Below the pieces are notes generated by a model. It made no database searches. It had not been told where the DNA came from and saw only the letters and a program-made list of their open reading frames with translations. This document shows positions 32,179 to 39,016 of a stretch of DNA of 39,016 nucleotides, piece by piece; position 1 is the stretch's first letter; the number at the start of each line of letters is the position of its first letter. The position numbers and the translations under genes were made by a program. Source of the stretch: Aequorivita viscosa (GTDB lineage Bacteria; Bacteroidota; Bacteroidia; Flavobacteriales; Flavobacteriaceae); the NCBI RefSeq assembly GCF_900106795.1, contig NZ_FNNS01000020.1, positions 1 through 39,016 of the forward strand, given 5' to 3'.

Positions 32179-34677
32179 TTAATTTTTTATAAGCTTTTTA
32201 GTTGCCATGCCTTCAGGAGTATTTAAACGGATAAAATAAACTCCATTTGGTAATGAAGAAATATTGATTGTGTATGAATTCTCCAAGACAGCATTTTTCT
32301 CGTAAATCAAGAGTTTTCCTGTAATATCAAAAACTTTGATTGTTCCCTCAATATTTTTAGGTGAACTAATAATTACTTCAGAAGAAGCTGGATTTGGATA
32401 AATTTCAACCTTGTCATTAAAGGTTACCTCATTTACTCCAACTGTTCTTTCAACTAATGGTGAAGCCCATAAACCACGGCCGTAAGTTCCTGCATACAGT
32501 GTACGCGTAACGTCATTAATTTCCAATTCATTAATAATAACGTTTGGAAGCATGTTGTTGTATGGTTGCCATTCTGAAAAAGTATTGTCTATATAGTAAA
32601 CGCCATAATCCATACCTAAATAGAGTCCGTCCTTGCCGTTGTTGTCCCATACTAAGCATAAGGCGCTAAAGTTAGGAAGATTTTTTCTATAGCTTATCCA
32701 AGTTTCGCCACCATCATTAGACACTTTTACGCGGTTACTTGATGTTAATGCAACGGCTATTTTATTTGGGTTTGTAGGGTGAATTGCAATATAGTTGATT
32801 GTTCCTCCTGGATTAGAAATTTGCTCCCAATTGGTGTCTCCACCATCCTCTGTTTTGTATAAACGATATGAAATGGACGCATACATTATCTGGTTATTGG
32901 AAGGTGCAATTTTTAAATTATCTAGATTATAGCCGAAATTTTGAGAGACGGGTGTCCAACTTGAACCATTATTGGTTGATTTATAAACTCTTTTATACCC
33001 CACATATAAAGTGCTAGCTTGTGAAGGGTCTTCCTCTAATGGCGTTACCCAATTCCCTGTACCGTTTCCAGGGGGATTTAGTCCAGATACAGAGTTTCCA
33101 CCGTTGACTGAGCGATATAGCCCACCAAACTGAGTGGTTCCATAAAAGAAATTGTTGTTAAACTTACTGACAAAAGTTTCCATTCCATCAGCACCTAGCC
33201 AATCTCTCCACCCAGTAGATTCTTTGAAAAACGAAGTTCCATTATCTTGTGAGCCTCCTGTTACAATGAGGTTTTCACTTTGTGCCACACCAATTTTATA
33301 AAATTGACGGATACTTAATCCTGTTGTTAAGTCTTCAAAATAATCTGCGCTTATGGTTTCGGTATTTTCAGCTTTAAAAATTCCGCCATCGGTTACAGCA
33401 TAAAGCGTGGTTCCATTAAACATAAGGTCGTCTGTATCGGCGTGACAGTAGCCGATATTTGCACTTGCAGCATTTGCCGGAATCCAATCGGAAGTTATAG
33501 TAAAGTTTACGCCTCTATTCATTGATCGCCAAGTAAGAATTCCTGCTATATGCACTTCGTTTGCATTTGTCGGGTTGACTGCAATTGCCATATCTCGTGG
33601 CGCTTGACCATTATTGTCTAGTCCTACTGTACTATATCCAAAGAAATTAAGATTTCCATGATTAAGTTTCATAAAGTTATCGCCAGCATTTTCAGAAGTA
33701 TAAAGAGCGCCAAATTTGCTGTTTTCTGCTTCCAAAACATATACAAGGTTGTTATCTGCTGGTGTAACACCAATCATCTTCGGACCATTTGAAAACCCGC
33801 CTATTGTAGTAAATGTTGCGCCTCCATCTGTAGATTTATGAAATCCAGAACCTGATGCATATACTACAGAAAGATTATCGGGTTTAAATTCAACATCATA
33901 GCCTCTATCATCTGACACTGGTTTTGTCCAAGTAGCTCCTCCATCAACAGATCTGTAAATTCCTGAAAATTCTGAAGTAGCAAAAATGATATCAGAATTT
34001 GTTGGGTGGATTAAAATTTTATTTACGGTACTATTTCCAGCTCTTCCTAACAAACTCCAAGTGGCGCCAGAATCTGTAGATTTAAAAATGTTTCCGCCAT
34101 AAGAACCAAAGAAATAGATGCTTGGGTTGTTAGGATCTATAGCAACTGAATATACGGAAAGGTGTGAAAAGTAGTCGGTTAAATGTGCCCAAGTTTGTGC
34201 GCCATCCGTTGTTCTCCAAACGCCGCCAGTATTTGCACCGATAATAAAGTGGTCGCTATTTCCTTCTTCAAAAGCAAGTCCGGTGATTCTTCCTACACCT
34301 GGGCTCCAGCTTGAAGTAGCGTTCCACGAAGTTGGTCCAAGGTCTTCCCAGCTATCTGGCAGGACTGTTCTGTTTTGGGCAGTTTCATTCAAATTGGCAT
34401 TCCAACGTTCTAATTCGCCTAGTCGCTCTTCTATATTTGGCAGATATCCGTCTTCATTTATCAACCGCTGTGCATTGTACTCCCAACGCTTATAAGGTTT
34501 ATAACCTGTTCCGCGCCCTTTATCCCGATTCTCGAAATAGGCATCTGCACTCGCTTTAATTTCCTCAACAGTAAATGTCTTGGCATCAATCATTTTTAGG
34601 TATTCTTGCGCTTGCCCATTATAAGAAGCTATCCAAAACCCTAAAATAAATAGTAATTTTACCTGTATTTTGTTCAT
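32179..34677 (-). CDS. Secreted BNR/sortilin-like repeat protein with type IX sorting domain
   Basis: 832 aa from the ATG at 34677, which gives a signal peptide (MNKIQVKLLFILGFWIASYN, then GQAQ) directly after the start. Using the upstream ATG at 34815 would put 46 residues ahead of it and overlap the divergent symporter. Residues ~130-730 hold about nine Asp-box (BNR) repeats of the SxDGGxTW kind (for example KSTDSGATW, RSVDGGATW, KSTNNGSSW, VSNDGGETW), making a beta-propeller as in sortilin/VPS10 and exo-glycanase-like proteins; no catalytic residues are evident. The last ~75 residues (VEIYPNPASSEVIISSP, ending NGVYFIRLNTPEGMATKKLIKN) are a type A T9SS C-terminal signal. It is therefore exported by the type IX system to the surface. 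Confidence 0.92.
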   Translation of the reverse strand: MNKIQVKLLFILGFWIASYNGQAQEYLKMIDAKTFTVEEIKASADAYFENRDKGRGTGYKPYKRWEYNAQRLINEDGYLPNIEERLGELERWNANLNETAQNRTVLPDSWEDLGPTSWNATSSWSPGVGRITGLAFEEGNSDHFIIGANTGGVWRTTDGAQTWAHLTDYFSHLSVYSVAIDPNNPSIYFFGSYGGNIFKSTDSGATWSLLGRAGNSTVNKILIHPTNSDIIFATSEFSGIYRSVDGGATWTKPVSDDRGYDVEFKPDNLSVVYASGSGFHKSTDGGATFTTIGGFSNGPKMIGVTPADNNLVYVLEAENSKFGALYTSENAGDNFMKLNHGNLNFFGYSTVGLDNNGQAPRDMAIAVNPTNANEVHIAGILTWRSMNRGVNFTITSDWIPANAASANIGYCHADTDDLMFNGTTLYAVTDGGIFKAENTETISADYFEDLTTGLSIRQFYKIGVAQSENLIVTGGSQDNGTSFFKESTGWRDWLGADGMETFVSKFNNNFFYGTTQFGGLYRSVNGGNSVSGLNPPGNGTGNWVTPLEEDPSQASTLYVGYKRVYKSTNNGSSWTPVSQNFGYNLDNLKIAPSNNQIMYASISYRLYKTEDGGDTNWEQISNPGGTINYIAIHPTNPNKIAVALTSSNRVKVSNDGGETWISYRKNLPNFSALCLVWDNNGKDGLYLGMDYGVYYIDNTFSEWQPYNNMLPNVIINELEINDVTRTLYAGTYGRGLWASPLVERTVGVNEVTFNDKVEIYPNPASSEVIISSPKNIEGTIKVFDITGKLLIYEKNAVLENSYTINISSLPNGVYFIRLNTPEGMATKKLIKN

Positions 34678-34750
34678 TTTTAAATAATTAAAAAGTATGT
34701 ATCTCAACATTTCAAAAGTATCGAAAATTCTAACGGTGGCGCAATCAATC

Positions 34751-34784
34751 TTTGTATTTTTACTCCCAAATTTAGGTATCTTCC
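34751..34784 (+). promoter_or_regulatory. Candidate promoter of the symporter gene
   Basis: TTTG (34751-34754), 22-base spacer, TATCTTCC (34777-34784), two mismatches from TAnnTTTG. It would start transcription near 34790, just ahead of the ATG at 34801. Confidence 0.4.
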
Positions 34785-34800
34785 TTTTTCGTAAACAACT

Positions 34801-36249
34801 ATGCAACCAATCCACATCTTATTTTTAATTGTTGGTTATTTTCTGGTTTTAATTCTCATCTCCTTTTTAACCAATCGAGGTGGAAGTAATTCAGATTTTT
34901 TTAAGGCAGGGAAGCAATCTCCTTGGTACTTGGTGGCTTTTGGAATGATTGGAGCCTCACTGAGTGGGGTAACATTTATATCGGTGCCTGGATGGGTAGA
35001 AGCTTCTAAATTCAGTTATTTTCAGGTAGTTCTTGGCTATGTTGTTGGATATGCCGTGATTGGAACCGTTCTTCTTCCACTCTACTATAGATTGAATTTA
35101 ACTTCAATATACACCTATTTAGAAGGCAGGTTTGGAAATGCTTCCTATAAAACAGGCGCTTCGTTCTTCTTATTATCACGAGTTGTAGGTGCAAGCTTTC
35201 GACTTTATTTGGTTGCTGTAGTGTTGCAAAGTCTGATTTTTGATGCTATGAATATCCCTTTTTGGGTTACGGTAACCATTACTATTTTATTGATATGGTT
35301 ATACACGTTTAAAAGCGGTATTAAAACAATAGTTTGGACAGATACGCTACAAACACTGTTTATGCTTATTGCGGTTGGTGTTGCTGTGTATTATGTAGCG
35401 ACAGATTTAGGACTGTCTGGCGGTAATCTTTTTCGTTTTGTTGCCGATAGCGATATGAGTCAGATTTTCTTTTTTGACGATTGGAGGTCTGGCGATCATT
35501 TTGTGAAACAGTTTATAAGTGGTGCATTTATAGCTATTGTAATGACTGGTTTAGACCAAGATATGATGCAAAAAAACTTGACTTGTCGCAATCTAGAAGA
35601 TGCCCAGAAGAATATGTTTTGGTTTACAATAGTGCTTACAATTGTAAATTTTGTCTTTTTAACTTTAGGGTTACTGCTTACCGTGTATGCTGAACAAAAT
35701 GGAATAGATGCTCATAGAGATCAGCTGTTTTCAACACTTGCTGCTCAGGAAAGTGTGTTTGGGATTGGAGTTGCAATTTTATTCATCTTAGGGTTAATTG
35801 CGGCAGCGTATAGCAGTGCGGATAGTGCCTTGACAGCACTAACTACTTCTTTTAGTATCGACATTTTAGATATTGAAAAGAAATATGATGAAAAAAGGCA
35901 AGTACGCATTCGAAAACAAATTCACATTTTATTTTCGCTACTGTTAATTTTAGTAATTATCATTTTCAAATACGTAATTGCCGATGAATCTGTTATAGCC
36001 AAGCTGTTTGTATTTGCTGGCTATACTTATGGCCCACTTTTAGGGTTATATGCTTATGGGTTGTTTACAAATTGGAATGTAAAAGATAAACTTGTTCCTC
36101 TTGTAGCTATATCAACTCCTTTTATAGGCTACGGAATAAGTTATTTGAGCTCGCTATATCTCAACTTCGAATTCGGGTTTTTCATTTTAATACTGAATGG
36201 AACACTAACCTTCTTCGGTTTAATATTGATTCGTACCCAAAAGAACTAA
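34801..36249 (+). CDS. Sodium:solute symporter (SSS family)
   Basis: 482 aa with about 13 TM helices. The family features are the early DFFKAGKQSPWYLVAFGMIGASLSGVTFISVPGW (TM2 with the sodium-site Ser/Ala), the TM4-5 block VVGASFRLYLVAVVLQS, and the signature region AAAYSSADSALTALTTSFSIDI. Substrate is not inferable (sugar, proline, vitamin or similar). It is divergent from the T9SS-exported protein and converges with the CoA-binding protein gene, whose coding region it overlaps by 30 bases. Confidence 0.93.
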   Translation: MQPIHILFLIVGYFLVLILISFLTNRGGSNSDFFKAGKQSPWYLVAFGMIGASLSGVTFISVPGWVEASKFSYFQVVLGYVVGYAVIGTVLLPLYYRLNLTSIYTYLEGRFGNASYKTGASFFLLSRVVGASFRLYLVAVVLQSLIFDAMNIPFWVTVTITILLIWLYTFKSGIKTIVWTDTLQTLFMLIAVGVAVYYVATDLGLSGGNLFRFVADSDMSQIFFFDDWRSGDHFVKQFISGAFIAIVMTGLDQDMMQKNLTCRNLEDAQKNMFWFTIVLTIVNFVFLTLGLLLTVYAEQNGIDAHRDQLFSTLAAQESVFGIGVAILFILGLIAAAYSSADSALTALTTSFSIDILDIEKKYDEKRQVRIRKQIHILFSLLLILVIIIFKYVIADESVIAKLFVFAGYTYGPLLGLYAYGLFTNWNVKDKLVPLVAISTPFIGYGISYLSSLYLNFEFGFFILILNGTLTFFGLILIRTQKN

Positions 36250-36582
36250 CGTACAAGCAACTTCACTTTCTATATTGTTTTCTTTCAAAATTTTATAAAA
36301 CTCAGGGTTTTCAGTGCCAGGGTTAAAAACAACACGTTCCGGTTGTAACGAGACAATATAATCGTAGTATTCCTCTTGTCTTTTAGGATTTAGGTAAAGT
36401 GTTACGGTATTCACATTTTTGAACGATTCCTTTTCTGGAGTTATTTCTATTCCGGCTACAACGCCTTTTTTAAGTCCAACGGCAACGACTGTATGTCCGT
36501 GTTCTACCAAACGATTAATTGCCATATTTGAATATCGGGCTGGATTGGTACTTGCTCCTACTACTAATGTTTTCTTATTCAT
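36220..36582 (-). CDS. CoA-binding domain protein (YccU-like)
   Basis: 120 aa single-domain Rossmann protein: KTLVVGASTNPARYSNMAINRLVEHGHTVVAVG at the start (GAS-x-N nucleotide loop), GLKKGVVAGIE, and the end VACTLVLLGT. These proteins bind CoA or a related nucleotide; role is unknown. Its last 30 bases overlap the end of the symporter gene in opposite orientation, so each 3' end encodes part of both proteins. Confidence 0.92.
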   Translation of the reverse strand: MNKKTLVVGASTNPARYSNMAINRLVEHGHTVVAVGLKKGVVAGIEITPEKESFKNVNTVTLYLNPKRQEEYYDYIVSLQPERVVFNPGTENPEFYKILKENNIESEVACTLVLLGTNQY

Positions 36583-36756
36583 ATTTTCTTTTGTCCTAAA
36601 ATTACAATTCTTAATTCTAACTGTTATTAAAAGTTAGTTAAATCATAATCAGCAGCACAATAATTCCTAATGTTTCACGTCTATACAGAAACAATTTCTT
36701 TGTCACGTTGTTTAAATTTTACTGGTTAGTGTTCATTATCGCGACAAAGATTCGAA
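36583..36756. other. Gene-free region up to the decayed IS
   Basis: AT-rich with no support for a gene or clear promoter beyond the CoA-binding gene's likely upstream region. Confidence 0.5.
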
Positions 36757-36792
36757 GCCGTCTCAATAACCAAGTTGGGACGTTTTTTTTTT
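36757..36792 (+). terminator. Intrinsic terminator at the left of the IS1182 remnant
   Basis: Stem CGTCTCA (36759-36765) / TGGGACG (36776-36782) with two G-T pairs, loop of 10, then ten Ts. The leading GAAGCCGTCTCA is shared with the terminator at 38134-38169, so the two copies may come from the same mobile source. Confidence 0.7.
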
Positions 36793-36817
36793 AGTTTTCA
36801 TTTTTCGCGATATCTTT

Positions 36818-37671
36818 TTAGGAATTTATGGTTTTGGTAAAAAGCGCCCTTTCTTTGGCGCTTTTCTTCCTTAGATTGTGCGCTAATGCGTGCAATCGTA
36901 ACTCCAGTTCTGCTTTTTCTATTCCTTTATTTGTAAATCGATTGAAGTTACGATTTGATTTTATATGTGCAAAGACAGATTCTACATCAGCTGTACGCTG
37001 TCTTCGCTTTTGTTCACCAATCTCGCCAAGCAGGTTCCTTCTAGCCCTTTCCTTGTATCTTTCCAGAACATTGTTTCTTTCTACGAGTCTATTGCTCTTT
37101 GCTTTAAAACAGGCTCCGCGCAGCGGGCAACCTTGGTATTTTTACGTCCTGTAGAGACCACTTGTATGTAGATGGCCGGATTTGGTCTTCTTTTTTCGTT
37201 CGTCTATTTTATGTATAGATTATCCCATTGGACAGATATATCGATCCTGCTCCTGATCGTAATATATTTATCCTTGCGGAAGTCCTCATTCTTCTTTTTT
37301 CGTTTTAACTTCAAAATCCCCTGCTCCTTGTCCAAGGTGTTGTACTTCACATAAGTGTCTATTTCTTTGCGCTCTTAAAATTCATATAGGCACTCATAGG
37401 AGCGCAAGTATGGCATAAGGGTATGGAGATCATTGGTGGTTTGTTGCAGGGCATAATGGATAACAAATTGAGATTCCGAACTCACCTGTACGTTATAACC
37501 TGGCTTGAGCTGGCCGTTCTGCATTTGGTCATCTTTCATCCGCATAAAAGTAACATCGGGATCTGTTTTGCTATAACTGCTTCGTCCCGCTAAGATTTCT
37601 TCATGTTTTTCATATTTGTCCAAGTTCTGTGGAAAGTTTTTTTGGATATAGCGCAGTTTGGCCTTTGCCAT
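36818..37671 (-). pseudogene. Degraded IS1182-type transposase
   Basis: Read on the minus strand, it begins mid-protein at 37671 (MAKAKLRYIQKNFPQNLDKY) and has GRSSYSKTDPDVTFMRMKDD and GQLKPGYNVQVS, hallmarks of IS1182-type DDE transposases. After about 37375 the frame breaks several times (fragments DRYICPMGQS and ECLYEF in different frames), and the C-terminus returns with LERYKERARRNLL and VESVFAHIKSNRNFNRF to a TAA at 36818-36820. The true N-terminus (some 200 residues) is missing and the sequence abuts a RAYT gene remnant at 37672. Confidence 0.88.
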
Positions 37672-37814
37672 AGAAGTATTTCGCGGTTTCCGTTTCGGAG
37701 TCGGTGGTAGAGAAGGTTCGAAAGTATATTGAAAATCAAGAAGCTCATCATCAAATGAAGACATATCAGCAGGAATATAATGAGTTTATTAAGAAGTTTG
37801 GGTTGAAAGGTTAG
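37672..37814 (+). pseudogene. 3' remnant of a RAYT gene
   Basis: The frame YFAVSVSESVVEKVRKYIEN is nearly identical to residues ~101-148 of the intact RAYT at 38540-38986, keeping the catalytic Tyr and Gln but lacking the HUH half. One base is missing near the end (GGGTTGAAA versus GGGTTTGAAA), so it ends FGLKG and stops at 37812-37814. The left edge is fused directly to the IS1182 remnant. Confidence 0.9.
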
Positions 37815-37852
37815 AAGGGTGAAGGTTGGGCTAAAGCCCATTCCACTCTACT
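37672..37852. repeat. Direct repeat, copy 1 of ~181 bp (copy 2 at 38835-39016)
   Basis: Covers the RAYT 3' end, the inter-gene tail and the GGGCTAAAGCCC palindrome. Copy 2 ends at the edge of the window and matches with only a few substitutions and one indel, so the true repeat may be longer. Confidence 0.85.
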
Positions 37853-38448
37853 GCATTCTACCCCCCCCAGCTGAAGCTAGGGGTTATTCAGACCAAACTG
37901 GTGTAGATTACTTTCACTTTATGAATAACCCCGTGGTCTAGCCCGGGGTTGAATATGGCACTGATTTAGTAGGCTTTAGCTCAACTCTCGAGTATACTAT
38001 CTTAATCTAGGGATAATTCAGACCATAAAAGGCAGCACTACTTCAACTTATTAAAAACTCCACGTTCCCGCCAGTGGTATGGGCAAATTCAGAAGTTTAG
38101 GCTAACGCCCAATCAGTTTACAGGTTCTTTTAGGAAGCCGTCTCAGGTTTCGAGACGGCTTCTTATTTTTAAAGGTCATCGATGAATCAAAATGCAACTA
38201 TCTAATAACCCCGTGGCTTTAGCCCGGGGATTGAGACGGGTCTGAGGGAATGGGCTTTAGCCCAAATCATTAGTTTCTCCTACATCTAATTCATAATTGC
38301 TTCCAAGTCACTTTGTAGACCATCTATGACCCAAGTTAATGCGGGGTTATTCTCTGACAGAAGTAATCAATCACCTTTAGTTCCACGAATAACCCCGTGG
38401 CTTTAGCCCGGGGTGACCAAAGTACAACGCTTCAATAGGGCTTTAGCC
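37828..38448. repeat. REP-like palindrome array between the two RAYT copies
   Basis: Two motif types. The long one, AATAACCCCGTGG followed by CTTTAGCCCGGGG, has good copies at 37924-37948, 38204-38229 and 38388-38413 and a degenerate inverted copy at about 37861-37889. The short palindrome GGGCTWWAGCCC is at 37828-37839 and 38252-38263, with weaker copies at 37972-37982, 38100-38110 and 38438-38448, and one after the intact RAYT gene at 38992-39003. Pairs of a long and a short palindrome a few dozen bases apart (38204/38252 and 38388/38438) are the layout expected of REP units recognised by RAYT. Confidence 0.85.
38134..38170. terminator. Terminator-like hairpin within the REP array
   Basis: Perfect 11-bp stem GAAGCCGTCTC / GAGACGGCTTC with loop AGGTTTC, followed by TTATTTTT. 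Suited to ending plus-strand transcription ahead of the RAYT gene. Its arm is shared with the hairpin at 36757. Confidence 0.75.
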
Positions 38449-38539
38449 TAAATCACCCATCGCGTATAACCTTATAAAGAGCAATTGGTTAAAAATTGAA
38501 TTTCACTTATATTTATTGGGAAACTAATCTCAGGGTATT

Positions 38540-38986
38540 ATGTCATACGTCAAACTCTATGTCCATCTAGTTTGGAATACAAAAAACCGACATCCATATT
38601 TTTCCACCTTGGAGGTTCGGCAAAAAGTATGGCAACATATCCGTCAAAATGCAAAGGAAAAAGAAATCTTCATCGATAGGATAAATGGACATAAAGAACA
38701 TTGTCATTGCCTTATCTCTCTTGGAAAGAATCAAACAATCCAACAAATTGCACAATTGCTCAAAGGCGAATCCTCCCATTGGATTAACAAAGAAAATATT
38801 CTAGGTAATGAAAGATTAAAATTCAAATGGCAAGAGGAGTATTTCGCGGTTTCCGTTTCGGAGTCGGTGGTGGAGAAAGTTCGAAAGTATATTGAAAATC
38901 AAGAAGCTCATCATCAAAAGAAGACATATCAGCAGGAATATAATGAGTTTATTAAGAAGTTTGGGTTTGAAAGGTTAGAAGGGTGA
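38540..38986 (+). CDS. REP-associated tyrosine transposase (RAYT, TnpA-REP)
   Basis: 148 aa, of the single-domain Y1 (HUH) IS200/IS605 type. The HUH motif is H54-C55-H56 in GHKEHCHCLISL; the catalytic tyrosine is Y117 in VRKYIENQ, with Q121 four residues on as in this family. The N-terminus MSYVKLYVHLVWNTKNRHPY is typical. RAYTs are domesticated relatives of IS200 transposases that recognise and cleave REP hairpins. REP-like palindromes lie both before the gene (37828-38448) and after it (38992-39003), supporting a functional association. Complete in the window; a truncated relative lies at 37672. Confidence 0.94.
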   Translation: MSYVKLYVHLVWNTKNRHPYFSTLEVRQKVWQHIRQNAKEKEIFIDRINGHKEHCHCLISLGKNQTIQQIAQLLKGESSHWINKENILGNERLKFKWQEEYFAVSVSESVVEKVRKYIENQEAHHQKKTYQQEYNEFIKKFGFERLEG

Positions 38987-39016
38987 AGGTTGGGCTAAAG
39001 CCCATTCCACTCTACT

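Noticed and set aside
34678-34815. Longer start for the BNR protein (878 aa)
   Set aside because: It would place 46 extra residues ahead of a clear signal peptide and overlap the divergent symporter gene; the ATG at 34677 is better.
36828-37154. Plus-strand frame of 108 codons
   Set aside because: Antisense of the IS1182-type transposase C-terminus, which translates with clear homology on the other strand.
37672-37764. N-terminal 31 residues of a frame running into the IS1182 remnant on the minus strand
   Set aside because: They are the antisense of the RAYT remnant; the transposase homology begins only at 37671.

Overview
The window looks like a chromosomal segment from a member of the Bacteroidota, most likely the Flavobacteriia. 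Signs of this are families restricted to the phylum (DUF4293, DUF4295, BT_3928-type DoxX/MauE protein, a C-terminal type IX secretion sorting domain), the rpmB-rpmG-DUF4295-ftsY gene order, promoters of the TTTG-N19-22-TAnnTTTG type, low GC, and several TTG starts. No species is claimed.

Left end (1-7969): the 3' end of an ISAon1/ISL3-type transposase, then an integrated element of about 7.46 kb. The element is bounded by a 15-bp direct repeat (437-451 and 7895-7909); the right copy is the 3' end of an intact tRNA-Arg(ACG) gene. It carries a tyrosine recombinase, an HTH_17 excisionase-like protein, a small winged-helix-like protein, an 808-residue protein with the three motifs of family A / T7-like polymerases (closest to the TV-Pol group known from mobile elements), and small unknown proteins, two of them paralogous with a GRxKG(T/S)xNK start. 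No relaxase, conjugation or capsid gene is recognisable. Insertion cut the tRNA off from its old terminator (396-428), and the element supplies a new one (7835-7866).

Core region (8109-36582): mostly housekeeping genes. Minus-strand cluster: clpS, prmA, tpiA, an OppB-type permease, a BT_3928-DUF6624 fusion and a two-repeat DUF1599 protein. Plus-strand pair: folP and cdaA (c-di-AMP synthesis). Then an ABC exporter, truA, a small phosphoesterase, DUF4293, rho with a long disordered insert, gpmI, the ftsY/DUF4295/rpmG/rpmB group, cinA, an FAH-family hydrolase, a GNAT acetyltransferase, a DnaQ-like exonuclease, a 2-oxoacid dehydrogenase E2, a GT2 glycosyltransferase and recR. Between recR and a large T9SS-secreted BNR-repeat protein lies a likely small RNA with its own promoter, a rod-like fold and a strong terminator; I propose it is a 6S-like (6S-Flavo) RNA. 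A sodium:solute symporter and a CoA-binding protein close the core.

Right end (36600-39016): repeat-rich. It has a decayed IS1182-type transposase joined to the 3' remnant of a REP-associated tyrosine transposase (RAYT) gene, an array of REP-like palindromes, and an intact RAYT gene flanked by the same palindromes.
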